Program-made: the position numbers and the translations under genes
From: Anaerolineales bacterium UBA4826
Lineage (GTDB): Bacteria > Chloroflexota > Anaerolineae > UBA4142
DNA: 32,532 nt
Direction: 5' to 3'
Assembly: GCA_002400365.1 (NCBI GenBank)
Contig: DHFK01000005.1
Span: 6,773 to 39,304 of the forward strand
The notes under the pieces: model-generated
Database searches by the model: none
Told to the model about the DNA's origin: nothing
Seen by the model: the letters and a program-made list of their open reading frames with translations, nothing else
Part shown: positions 6,745-14,426 of the stretch, piece after piece
Layout: the number at the start of each line of letters is the position of its first letter
How positions within the stretch are numbered: the stretch's first letter is position 1

Positions 6745-8108
6745 AGTTGTCCTGACGCGCCCCAGTTCTCAAGCAACTTGAGATAAGCCGGATCGTGATA
6801 ACGCTCCAACGCGAACGCGGGCGCGTAGCGCGGCAACTCGCCGCCGCCGACGTAGCGCGCCAGCAATTCGCCCGCCGCGCACGCCGCCATCACTCCATAA
6901 CCCGACAGCGCGCCAAGCAAATACGCGCCCTCGATCGGCAATGCTCCGATCAATGGACGATTCTCCTCCGTCTTGGTGTAGTAGCCGCCATCCATCATCG
7001 GTCGCGGCGCTCTGCCGAAATATCTTTCCAGCCCGGGGATCATCGTAGCCAGCCCGCGCAAAACGATTTCGGGATAGTACGGATCGAGAGGGATGGGAAA
7101 GACTGGCTCGACGCGCGTCGTGTCGTACGTCCACAGGATGAGGAACACGTTGCTGCCCAGCCCCCCTTCGGGGCGCGCGTGACACCCAGACGGAAACTCG
7201 CGCAACAGCGATTGAGTTTCCTCGGACTCGGCGAACACGGCGCGCTCATCTTCCGACCAGGGAATCTTTTGCGGGTCGGTCCAGATCAGCAGAGGCGCGT
7301 TGCGCGGAAAGACGCCGGCTTGATCTTTGTAAGCGACCTTGACATGTCGTTCGCAAGAGACGGGCAAGTCAACTCCGATCATTTTGCCGACATCCTTGAA
7401 GAACGGACCCGCGGCGTTGACAAAATGATCGGTCGAGATCGCCGCGCCGTCGCCGAGACGCACCGCGTTCACTCTGCCGCCCTTGATGTCAACGCCAGCC
7501 ACGCGTGCCTGGATGAATCGCGCGCCGTGTTCGCGCGCCTTTTCGAGCATATACATTCCCAGTTGCTGCGCGCTCATCCAGCCGCAGCGACGCGCGTGTA
7601 AGACCGCGAGCGTGGACTCGGAGAGATAGGGAAAGTGTTTACGGATCAGCATTCGATCAAGGATCAAGTCTGAGCCAGTCGGCTGATTCTCAAAGCCCTC
7701 AACGGGCGCTGGCACGTACGCCGAATCGCCGCGCAAGTGCACGCGCAACTCACCTGCCCCCAGCGACGCCGCCTCTGCGCCCGCGCGGCGCATCTCTTCG
7801 AGGCGCGCTGGCTCAGCCGTCGCATACAGGTAGCCGCGCCGATTGAGGTGGAAAACATTGCCACTCTCGCGCGCCAACTCTTCGATGATGTCAATGCTCC
7901 GATTCATCAGACTGACCATCGCGTCGCCGGGTCCAGGCCACCAATTGCGATAACACTCGGTAGATTTGTCGCTCGTCAGCGTGAGCGGCGCGCGCGCGTC
8001 AACCAGCACGACATTCCGGATGCCCTGCTTCACCGCCAGTTGATAGGTCGCGCTGATTCCGGCGATGCCCGCGCCGCAGACGACGACATCAGCCGTTGGG
8101 TTTCCCAA
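6741..8108 (-). CDS. FAD-dependent oxidoreductase, DadA/sarcosine-oxidase-like
   Basis: Cytoplasmic flavoprotein of about 455 residues from the D-amino-acid-oxidase (DAO) superfamily. A dinucleotide-binding motif VVVCGAGIAGISATYQLA lies at the N-terminus. YRNWWPGPGDAMVSLMNRS follows, and the C-terminal FAD contact is GALSGYGVMAACAAGELLA. Such enzymes oxidise secondary or tertiary amines such as sarcosine, dimethylglycine or D-amino acids; the substrate here is unknown. I chose TTG 8108 as start because GGAGAGG lies just upstream and the open frame before it (to ATG 8204) runs through a palindromic repeat and into the sulfurtransferase gene. The GGAGAGG-to-TTG spacing is short (3 bases), so the start is uncertain. 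It lies between sulfurtransferase and MFS genes in one operon. Confidence 0.82.
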   Translation of the reverse strand: MGNPTADVVVCGAGIAGISATYQLAVKQGIRNVVLVDARAPLTLTSDKSTECYRNWWPGPGDAMVSLMNRSIDIIEELARESGNVFHLNRRGYLYATAEPARLEEMRRAGAEAASLGAGELRVHLRGDSAYVPAPVEGFENQPTGSDLILDRMLIRKHFPYLSESTLAVLHARRCGWMSAQQLGMYMLEKAREHGARFIQARVAGVDIKGGRVNAVRLGDGAAISTDHFVNAAGPFFKDVGKMIGVDLPVSCERHVKVAYKDQAGVFPRNAPLLIWTDPQKIPWSEDERAVFAESEETQSLLREFPSGCHARPEGGLGSNVFLILWTYDTTRVEPVFPIPLDPYYPEIVLRGLATMIPGLERYFGRAPRPMMDGGYYTKTEENRPLIGALPIEGAYLLGALSGYGVMAACAAGELLARYVGGGELPRYAPAFALERYHDPAYLKLLENWGASGQL

Positions 8109-8121
8109 TTTCCTCTCCAGT

Positions 8122-8165
8122 GTAGGACAAGTTTGCAAAACTTGTCCTACGGAACTTGTCCTACC
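8122..8165. repeat. GTAGGACAAGTTT palindrome with an extra arm
   Basis: GTAGGACAAGTTT (8122-8134), loop GCA, and AAACTTGTCCTAC (8138-8150) form a perfect 13-bp hairpin. A further copy of the second arm (AACTTGTCCTAC) lies at 8153-8164. The sulfurtransferase stop codon (8147-8149 on the complement) is inside the element. It looks like a dispersed palindromic repeat placed between two operon genes. Confidence 0.85.
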
Positions 8166-9010
8166 GCCATCGGCGCATTCGGGTCGCGGCTCCAATCGCT
8201 CCACGAACCCTCGTACAACAGCGCATTGTCAAAGCCAGCCAGGTTAAGCGCAAAGACGGATTGACACCCGTTGACGCCGCTGCCGCAATAGGAGACGATG
8301 CGTTCGACCTTTCCCGCGCCGAGTTGTTCAAAACGCGCGCGTAATTCCGCAGGGCTGAGAAACCGCAAGTCGGCACCGCCGCGCAAGTTACCTGCCAGCG
8401 GCGCGTTCTTCGCGCCAGGAATGTGTCCGGCGCGCGGATCAATCGGCTCGATTTCGCCGCGGTAACGCTCCGGCACGCGCACATCGAGGACGAGCGCGCG
8501 GGGATCGCTGCGCAGCGCGTTCACCGTCTCTTTGTTCACGACCAATTCGCGGCGCGGAGGACGCAGAACAAAGGAACGCGCGTGAACCGCGGGAACCTGC
8601 GTTTCGAGCGGACGACCTTCGGCAAGCCATTGCGTTATCCCGCCGTCGAGCAACGCGACCTGGTCGTGTCCAAAGTAACGGAGCAGCCACCACAGCCGCG
8701 CCGCCGTCGCGCCGCCGCAATCGTCGTACGCGATGACGCGCGAATCCGCACCGATCCCCGCGCGCGACATGGCTTGAGCGAACAGATCGGCGCGCGGGAG
8801 TGGATGGCGTCCCGGACCGCCGCTGTAATGCGAAGCGAGATCGGCGTCAACGTCAATGAAGACTGCGCCCGGAATGTGTCCGCGCAAGTATTCTTCGCGA
8901 CCAGTCTTGTCTTTTTCGAACAAATACCAACGCACGTCGGCAACGCGCACATCGGGATCATTCAGATGCGCGGCGAGCCAGTCGGTGGAAACGAGCAATG
9001 AGATTGACAC
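8147..9010 (-). CDS. Sulfurtransferase with two rhodanese domains (TST/MST type)
   Basis: Cytoplasmic enzyme of 287 residues that transfers sulfane sulfur from thiosulfate or 3-mercaptopyruvate to an acceptor. It has two tandem rhodanese domains. The N-terminal one contains HIPGAVFIDVDADLAS. The C-terminal one contains GHIPGAKNAPL and the active-site loop CGSGVNGC with catalytic Cys242. The CGSGV-type loop is usual for mercaptopyruvate sulfurtransferases and SseA-like enzymes, but thiosulfate use cannot be excluded. The start is GTG 9010, set by GGAGG at 9018-9022; the open frame upstream of it only translates a CACAAAG-type repeat. The last residues (VGQVP) and the stop are encoded by a palindromic repeat. 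It is the first gene of the operon. Confidence 0.88.
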   Translation of the reverse strand: MSISLLVSTDWLAAHLNDPDVRVADVRWYLFEKDKTGREEYLRGHIPGAVFIDVDADLASHYSGGPGRHPLPRADLFAQAMSRAGIGADSRVIAYDDCGGATAARLWWLLRYFGHDQVALLDGGITQWLAEGRPLETQVPAVHARSFVLRPPRRELVVNKETVNALRSDPRALVLDVRVPERYRGEIEPIDPRAGHIPGAKNAPLAGNLRGGADLRFLSPAELRARFEQLGAGKVERIVSYCGSGVNGCQSVFALNLAGFDNALLYEGSWSDWSRDPNAPMAVGQVP

Positions 9011-9031
9011 AGGGATTCCTCCAAGTTCTTC

Positions 9032-9135
9032 AACCACAAAGGCACAAAGACACCAAGAAGAAAACATTTCCATTCTTCCTCTCCTTTGAGAAATTTGCCT
9101 TCAGCACTTTTCTTTGTGCCTTCGTGTCTTTGGTT
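9032..9135. repeat. CACAAAG-type inverted repeat
   Basis: The left arm (9032-9060) consists of 8-base units of the type CCACAAAG, GCACAAAG, ACACCAAG. The right arm (about 9106-9135) carries the same units inverted (CTTTGTGC, CTTCGTGT, CTTTGGTT). The centre is AT-richer. It fills the space between the second MFS gene and the sulfurtransferase operon and could terminate the former or separate their transcripts. Confidence 0.8.
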
Positions 9136-9138
9136 TAT

Positions 9139-10386
9139 TCAACTGATTGCCTGCTTCCGCGGATCTTGCATCACTGCGCGGAGCACCAACCAGGCGACGA
9201 CTCCGCCCACCGCCGACGCGAGAAACGCCGTCGGATAGCCGGCGGCATCGGCGAGCCAGCCGCCCAGGAGCGGCGCTATGATCGTCACCGGCGCAATCAA
9301 CGTGTTCGCCAAGCCGACGTACACCGGACGCTCCGACGGATCGCGCGCAAAATCGAGCGTCATCGTCATCGCAATCGTCCAAGCGGAGACGTTGGCGATG
9401 CCGGCAAGAATGAAAACGAGATGAAACCACTCTGCGCTCGGCGCCCACCACGCCAACAGCGTGCTGAGCGCCGCCGCCAGCGCGCCGAGTTCGAGCACCG
9501 CGCGATGACTGTGATGGTCGCCGATCCAGCCCATCACCGGGTTGGCAACGATCTGCGTCCCCATGAACACGCTCGTCATCAAGCCCGCGCCGATCACGCT
9601 CAACCCATGCTGCCGCACCGCGTAAACGGTGTAGAACGCGAACGCCATCGTCGCGACCGCGAACAGCATCCGCGCGACCAGGAACCAACGAAAGTTGGCG
9701 TCGCGCCGGAGAATCGCCGTCAGACTGCCGCGAAAATCGGTTTGACCTGTCGCGGAGGGCGGCGGATTAGAGGGCTCGCGCGTCCAAGCCAGAACGCCCC
9801 ACGAGATCAGCATCGCGATGAACGCGATCAAAAAGCAGATCGCGAAATTGATCGGCGATTCAAAGCGTTCCAGCAGAATCCCCGCCAACGCCGCGCCGAC
9901 GCTCGCCAGGAGATTCGCCGCCGCCGACTGCAAGCCAAAGAACGTGCCGCGGCGATCGGCGGGAATAATTTTCGCGATCAGACTTTGCCATGCCGTCGCA
10001 GTGAATCCGCCGCCCAAGCCCTGCCAGATCAGCAAGAGGTACGTGAGAACGAGCGCCGCCTCCGCGCGCAGACTCGTCAGGAAAAATGCGAGGAGCGCCA
10101 AGCCGAGAACAGGCAACCGCTCGTTGCCGGTCATCAGAATGGTCATTGGCTTGTAGCGGCGCAAACGCGCGACGCGATTCGCCGTCAGCAATTGCGGCAA
10201 CTGCCAGCCGACTGCGTGAATCGCCGGAATCAAACCGATCAAGATTGCCGAATCGGTGAGGTGACTGACGAAAAGGGGAATCACCGTTACGAAAGAGGCA
10301 AAGCCCAGCGCGAGTCCGAAGAATCCGCCTTCGGTGACGTTCACGATGAAATTGTGGCGCAGGGAGAGACGCAGGTATCGTTCCAT
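9139..10386 (-). CDS. MFS transporter (divergent from the GH13 glycosidase)
   Basis: Major facilitator superfamily protein of 415 residues with about 12 transmembrane spans, a central hydrophilic loop (TREPSNPPPSATGQTDFRG region) and the loop 2-3 signature NRVARLRRYKPM. The opening, RYLRLSLRHNFIVNVTEGGFFGLALGFASF, marks a transporter family common in environmental bacteria with no assigned substrate. The start is ATG 10386; the 28 upstream in-frame codons cross a promoter (TATAAT at 10417-10422 on the complement), so the shorter form is right. It is transcribed away from the glycosidase gene. Confidence 0.86.
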   Translation of the reverse strand: MERYLRLSLRHNFIVNVTEGGFFGLALGFASFVTVIPLFVSHLTDSAILIGLIPAIHAVGWQLPQLLTANRVARLRRYKPMTILMTGNERLPVLGLALLAFFLTSLRAEAALVLTYLLLIWQGLGGGFTATAWQSLIAKIIPADRRGTFFGLQSAAANLLASVGAALAGILLERFESPINFAICFLIAFIAMLISWGVLAWTREPSNPPPSATGQTDFRGSLTAILRRDANFRWFLVARMLFAVATMAFAFYTVYAVRQHGLSVIGAGLMTSVFMGTQIVANPVMGWIGDHHSHRAVLELGALAAALSTLLAWWAPSAEWFHLVFILAGIANVSAWTIAMTMTLDFARDPSERPVYVGLANTLIAPVTIIAPLLGGWLADAAGYPTAFLASAVGGVVAWLVLRAVMQDPRKQAIS

Positions 10387-10416
10387 GTTCGATGCTCGAT
10401 GAGTTGGGCGCGCGCT

Positions 10417-10426
10417 ATTATAACAC
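10417..10426 (-). promoter_or_regulatory. Extended -10 promoter for the MFS gene
   Basis: On the complement, TGTTATAAT is a perfect TATAAT box (10422-10417) with the TG of an extended -10 element. No good -35 box lies at the expected distance. Transcription would start about 24 bases before the ATG at 10386. Confidence 0.6.
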
Positions 10427-10453
10427 AAAAGACCCGATGGATTTCCATAACCA

Positions 10454-10483
10454 TTGGACACACCGCGCAATCAGTGTTATCAT
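10454..10483 (+). promoter_or_regulatory. Promoter for the GH13 glycosidase and dinB
   Basis: TTGGAC (10454-10459), an 18-base spacer and TATCAT (10478-10483), with TG one base before the -10 box. It lies back to back with the MFS promoter about 30 bases away, so a shared regulator is possible. Confidence 0.55.
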
Positions 10484-10545
10484 TGCGCCCGCAAGCGTGA
10501 CGTGCGGCGCGAACAAATCGCAGCACTCGCCACCGAATTTCAACC

Positions 10546-12009
10546 ATGGAGCATCACTTGTCATCGCCAGCCACCACACCCGACTGGGTCAAGGACGCCA
10601 TCTTCTATCAGATTTTCCCCGACCGCTTTGCGACCAGCGCGCGCGTCGAAAAGCCGCACAACCTCGAACCCTGGGACGCGCCGCCGACGATTCACGGCTT
10701 CAAGGGCGGTGATCTGCTCGGCATCGTCGAGCATCTCGACTATTTGCAGGACCTCGGCATCAACGCGCTTTACTTTACGCCGATCTTTCAATCTACCGCG
10801 AATCATCGCTATCACACGCACGACTATTACCAGGTTGATCCAATCCTCGGCGGCAATGCCGCGTTCAAAACGCTACTCGACGCCGCGCACGCGCGCGGCA
10901 TTCGCGTTGTGATTGACGGCGTGTTCAATCACGCCAGCCGCGGCTTGTACCAGTTCAACCACACGCTCGAAAATGGCAAAGCGTCACCGTACCTCGACTG
11001 GTTCACGTTCCGTGATTTCCCGGTGCGCGCGTACGACAAACCGATCAACTACGAAGCGTGGTGGAACCTGCCTGCGCTGCCAAAGTTCAATCACCAAAAT
11101 CCGCAAGTGCGCGAATTCATCTTCCGCGTCGCCGAGCATTGGGTGCGGCAAGGGATTGACGGTTGGCGGCTCGACGTGCCCGCCGAGATTGACGACGACG
11201 AATTCTGGCGCGAGTTCCGCCGCCGCGTCAAAGCAATCAACCCGGACGCGTACATCGTCGGCGAGATTTGGCAGCGCGCCGATCGCTGGCTGCAAGGCGA
11301 TCAGTTCGACGCGGTGATGAATTACCAGTTCACGCGCGCGTGCCTCGCATTCTTCATCGAGCACATTGACCGCAAACTGATCCAGGAACAGTCCTACGGC
11401 GCGCTGCACCCCATCGCCGCCGACGAATTCGCGCGCACACTCAAAGACCTGTTGAACTGGTACCCCGAGGAAATCGCGTATGCCCAACTAAATCTGCTCG
11501 ACAGCCACGACACCGCGCGCTTGGTCACGCTCGCGCGCGGCGATACGACCGCGCTGCAACTCGCCCTGCTAATGCTGTTCGGCTACCCCGGCGCGCCAAT
11601 GATCTATTACGGCGACGAAATCGCGCTGGAGGGACGCCGCGACCCGGACAACCGTCGCGCGATGATCTGGGATCCCAGTTCGCGCGGTCAGGCGATGATC
11701 GAGTTCACCAAGCGCCTGACCGCGCTGAGGAACAAGTACGTCGCGCTTCGCCGCGGGGCGATGACCGATCTCTGCGCGAATGGCAAGTCCTACGCGTTCG
11801 CGCGACATCAACCTGACGCGGAGACCGTGATCGTCGCGCTCAACACGGGACGCGAGCCCGTCACGCTCGACCTGCGCGTCAATCACTTGTTGCCAGATGG
11901 CGCGCGGCTCGTCGAGGAATGGACGCGCGCGGAGATGATCGTACAGGATGGCTTTGCGCGCGCGCTCCCGATTGCGCCGCGGACGGGAACGGTGTGGACG
12001 GTCGCGTGA
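10546..12009 (+). CDS. GH13 alpha-glycosidase (neopullulanase/cyclomaltodextrinase-like)
   Basis: Cytoplasmic alpha-glucan hydrolase of 487 residues; no signal peptide. All GH13 regions are present: region I DGVFNH (124-129), region II GWRLDV with nucleophile Asp210, region III VGEIW with acid/base Glu240, and region IV LLDSHD with Asp322. The region V-like segment LPKFNHQNP matches the MPKLN motif of the neopullulanase/cyclomaltodextrinase/maltogenic amylase group. Those enzymes usually carry an extra N-terminal domain of about 120 residues, absent here: the barrel begins at DWVKDAIFYQIFPDRF. It probably trims maltodextrins or cyclodextrins inside the cell. No clear ribosome-binding site precedes the ATG. 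Its stop overlaps the start of dinB. Confidence 0.88.
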   Translation: MEHHLSSPATTPDWVKDAIFYQIFPDRFATSARVEKPHNLEPWDAPPTIHGFKGGDLLGIVEHLDYLQDLGINALYFTPIFQSTANHRYHTHDYYQVDPILGGNAAFKTLLDAAHARGIRVVIDGVFNHASRGLYQFNHTLENGKASPYLDWFTFRDFPVRAYDKPINYEAWWNLPALPKFNHQNPQVREFIFRVAEHWVRQGIDGWRLDVPAEIDDDEFWREFRRRVKAINPDAYIVGEIWQRADRWLQGDQFDAVMNYQFTRACLAFFIEHIDRKLIQEQSYGALHPIAADEFARTLKDLLNWYPEEIAYAQLNLLDSHDTARLVTLARGDTTALQLALLMLFGYPGAPMIYYGDEIALEGRRDPDNRRAMIWDPSSRGQAMIEFTKRLTALRNKYVALRRGAMTDLCANGKSYAFARHQPDAETVIVALNTGREPVTLDLRVNHLLPDGARLVEEWTRAEMIVQDGFARALPIAPRTGTVWTVA

Positions 12010-13058
12010 GACAAATCATCCACCTCGACCTCGACGCGTTCTTCGCGTCAGTCGAAACACTCCTCAACCCAGAACTGCGCGGCAAGCCGTTGATTGTCGC
12101 CATGGGTAATCCGCAAGGCCGCGGCGTCGTCTCGACCGCGTCGTACGAAGCGCGCCGGTTCGGCGTCCACAGCGCGATGCCGCTGCGCGCAGCGGCACGC
12201 CTTTGCCCGCAAGCGATCATCGTCCCGCCGCGTCATCGCGTCTACTCCGAATACTCGCAGCGCGTGATGAACGTACTGCACGAGTACTCGCCCCTGGTCG
12301 GACAAGTTTCGATTGACGAGGCGTACGTCGAAATTCCTGCCGAACAAGACGCGGCGCGCATCGCGCGTGAAATCCAGCAGCGCATCAAAACGGAAATCGA
12401 ACTCGACTGCACGCTGGCGGTCGCGTCGAACAAACTGGTTGCCAAGATCGCGTGCAACGCGGTCAAGCCGCGCGGATTCGTCGTCGTGCCGCCGGGCGCG
12501 GAAGCGCAGTTCCTCGCGCCGCTGCCCATCGAAGAACTGCCGGGCGCGGGCAAGGTGACGCGCGCCAAACTGGCGCGCTGGAACGTGAAAACGATCGGCG
12601 ATTTAGCGCGTGTATCGGCGGAGGAACTGCGCACAGAGTTTGGCAAATGGGGAAGTTACCTGCACGAGGGCGCGCTCGGTCGCGACGACTCGCCGGTGGT
12701 CACAGAGTCGAAGCCGAAATCGGTGAGCCAGGAGAATACGTTCGAGCGCGACACGCGCGACGTCGCGCAGGTCGAAAAGCTGCTGGCAGAGATGAGCGCG
12801 GGCGTTGCGCGCGATCTAAAACGCGAGGGCTATGCCGCGCGAACCATCGTGCTGAAACTGCGCTATGGCGATTTCACGACGCTCACACGCCAGACCACGC
12901 TGCGCGTCCCCACCGACGACGGCGACGAGATGCGCGCGTGCGCGTTACAGTTGCTGCGCCAGCATTGGAGTCCGCGCCGCGCGCTGCGCCTCATCGGCGT
13001 CGGCGCACACAATCTGAGCGAAGCGTCGAGCGCGCGGCAGTTGGAGTTTCGGATGTGA
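12006..13058 (+). CDS. dinB: DNA polymerase IV (Y-family)
   Basis: Translesion DNA polymerase of 350 residues, the usual length. Metal-binding residues are intact: Asp8 in IIHLDLDAFFASVE, and Asp104/Glu105 in SIDEAYVE. SYEARRFGVHSAMP and YSEYSQRVM are the finger and nucleotide-contact motifs. A helix-hairpin-helix segment (LPGAGKVTRAKL) and the little-finger domain follow. It copies past damaged bases at the cost of fidelity. The start is GTG 12006, which overlaps the glycosidase stop in GTGA; an in-frame ATG 87 bases earlier lies inside the glycosidase gene and adds residues with no family match. No SOS operator was seen, and the coupling to a glycosidase is probably accidental. Confidence 0.93.
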   Translation: MRQIIHLDLDAFFASVETLLNPELRGKPLIVAMGNPQGRGVVSTASYEARRFGVHSAMPLRAAARLCPQAIIVPPRHRVYSEYSQRVMNVLHEYSPLVGQVSIDEAYVEIPAEQDAARIAREIQQRIKTEIELDCTLAVASNKLVAKIACNAVKPRGFVVVPPGAEAQFLAPLPIEELPGAGKVTRAKLARWNVKTIGDLARVSAEELRTEFGKWGSYLHEGALGRDDSPVVTESKPKSVSQENTFERDTRDVAQVEKLLAEMSAGVARDLKREGYAARTIVLKLRYGDFTTLTRQTTLRVPTDDGDEMRACALQLLRQHWSPRRALRLIGVGAHNLSEASSARQLEFRM

Positions 13059-13121
13059 GCATCATTGCAAGAAGCCTATGCCCTCGCTGGCATGCACGAG
13101 GACAGAAACGCGCGCCGCGCT

Positions 13122-13205
13122 GTCATTGCGAGGGCGGTTTTTGCCCGAAGCAATCCCCAACGAGCGAATTGGGGATTGCTTCGCCGCTTCGCGGCTCGCA
13201 ATGAC
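13122..13205. repeat. GTCATTGCGAG-type inverted repeat (MITE-like)
   Basis: GTCATTGCGAG (13122-13132) pairs with CTCGCAATGAC (13195-13205), and GAAGCAATCCCCAA (13147-13160) pairs with TTGGGGATTGCTTC (13169-13182) around an 8-base loop. GTCATTGCGAG...GAAGCAATC is a repeat type I know from many unrelated bacterial genomes. It lies between the convergent dinB and MFS genes, where it can serve as a two-way terminator. Confidence 0.9.
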
Positions 13206-13212
13206 GATCACG

Positions 13213-14418
13213 TTATTCGGCTTGCGTCGGAATGCCCGACTGGTTCGCCAGCGCCTCCGCCGCCTTTTCCTCCGGGCGATCATCCGGCAAAAAGAACGCG
13301 AATCCCGCCGCCAACACGACCAGCAGCCCGTTGATATTCATCGTCGGCACCAAACCGATTTGATCGGCGACCACGCCGCTGATCGCCTGCCCGACTGCGC
13401 CGGCGACGAACGTAAAACCCAGCACCACGCCGGACATGAACCCCAAGCCGCGCGGAACCAGCGATTGCGCCATCACGAGCGTCACCGGGAACGACGCGCC
13501 ACTCACCAACCCCAACACCGCGCCCCACACGTACGCCAGCGGTCCCGTCGTTTGCAGCAACATCCACAGCGCGGGCCCGCTCAACGCGGTCGAAGCAAAC
13601 AGCACGCGGCGGCGACCGATTTTGTCGGACAGGGTTCCGCCGATCAATCCGCCAATCGCCAGCGGCAGCAGAATACTGAACAGCACTCTCCCGGCTTCGT
13701 CGTTCGAATAGCCAAAGGTGCGGTAAACTTGCGGGACGTACGTCGAGACCGCCGAACTGACCCAGGAGCGGAAAAAGACCACGAGCGTCAACGTGACGAT
13801 GATACCGAGCGGCGCTAACGTCGTCGCCGCCATCACTTTGCCGTTAGGCGCGTCGTTGAACTGCCGTTGGCGTTCCGCCAAGAGCGCAAAAAGCACCGCG
13901 GCTTGCAGCAGCCCCAATAGCGCCAAGGTCTCTGGCATGAACTTGCCCGCGACCGCGAAGATCGCGCTACCCAGCAGGGGACCGAACGCGTAACCCGAAT
14001 TGCCGCCGAGCATAAAGATGGATGCCGCGCTGCCGCGCTGCGCGCGGGGCGTCTGCGCGGCGAGCGTTGCGCCCTGCGGATGAAACGCGGCGGACCCCAG
14101 CCCCGCGATCATCGCCAGCACGATCAGGACAAAATACTGATCTACAAAGCGCATCACCCCGACGGTCGTCGCAATCGCCGCGACGCCGACGACCGCCATC
14201 GGACGATTGCCGCGGCGATCGCCGAGCCAGCCGAAGAACGGCTGGCTCAACGAACTCGCTAGACTGTACGTCATCGAAACAAATCCGATCTGCGTGTACG
14301 ACATTCCCAGCGGCTGGGTGAGCGCCAGGATAATGAGCGGCAACATGCCCGAGTACATGTCCACGCTGAAATGTCCCAGCGTGGCGGCGATCAACGAACG
14401 ATTCTTCAACAACGACAT
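13213..14418 (-). CDS. MFS transporter, fosmidomycin-resistance (Fsr)-like
   Basis: Membrane protein of 401 residues, 12 transmembrane spans. The opening LGHFSVDMYSGMLPLIILAL and the motif GWLGDRRGNRPM closely fit the Fsr/fosmidomycin-efflux branch of the major facilitator superfamily. A drug-efflux role is possible, but these proteins also have unknown natural substrates. The start is ATG 14418: it lies 8 bases after the glmS stop with GGTGGAG upstream. A longer frame to 14478 would run back into glmS. It is the second gene of a glmS operon. It ends next to the MITE-like repeat that separates it from dinB. Confidence 0.85.
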   Translation of the reverse strand: MSLLKNRSLIAATLGHFSVDMYSGMLPLIILALTQPLGMSYTQIGFVSMTYSLASSLSQPFFGWLGDRRGNRPMAVVGVAAIATTVGVMRFVDQYFVLIVLAMIAGLGSAAFHPQGATLAAQTPRAQRGSAASIFMLGGNSGYAFGPLLGSAIFAVAGKFMPETLALLGLLQAAVLFALLAERQRQFNDAPNGKVMAATTLAPLGIIVTLTLVVFFRSWVSSAVSTYVPQVYRTFGYSNDEAGRVLFSILLPLAIGGLIGGTLSDKIGRRRVLFASTALSGPALWMLLQTTGPLAYVWGAVLGLVSGASFPVTLVMAQSLVPRGLGFMSGVVLGFTFVAGAVGQAISGVVADQIGLVPTMNINGLLVVLAAGFAFFLPDDRPEEKAAEALANQSGIPTQAE

Positions 14419-14426
14419 ATTTCCAA

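Noticed and set aside
5464..10386. Mobile-element origin of the MFS-rich region
   Set aside because: No transposase, integrase, tRNA or long flanking repeat is visible; only short repeats occur.
8998..10500. 500-codon open frame on the plus strand opposite the second MFS gene
   Set aside because: Arg/Gln/His-rich translation typical of antisense frames in GC-rich DNA; the MFS protein explains the region.
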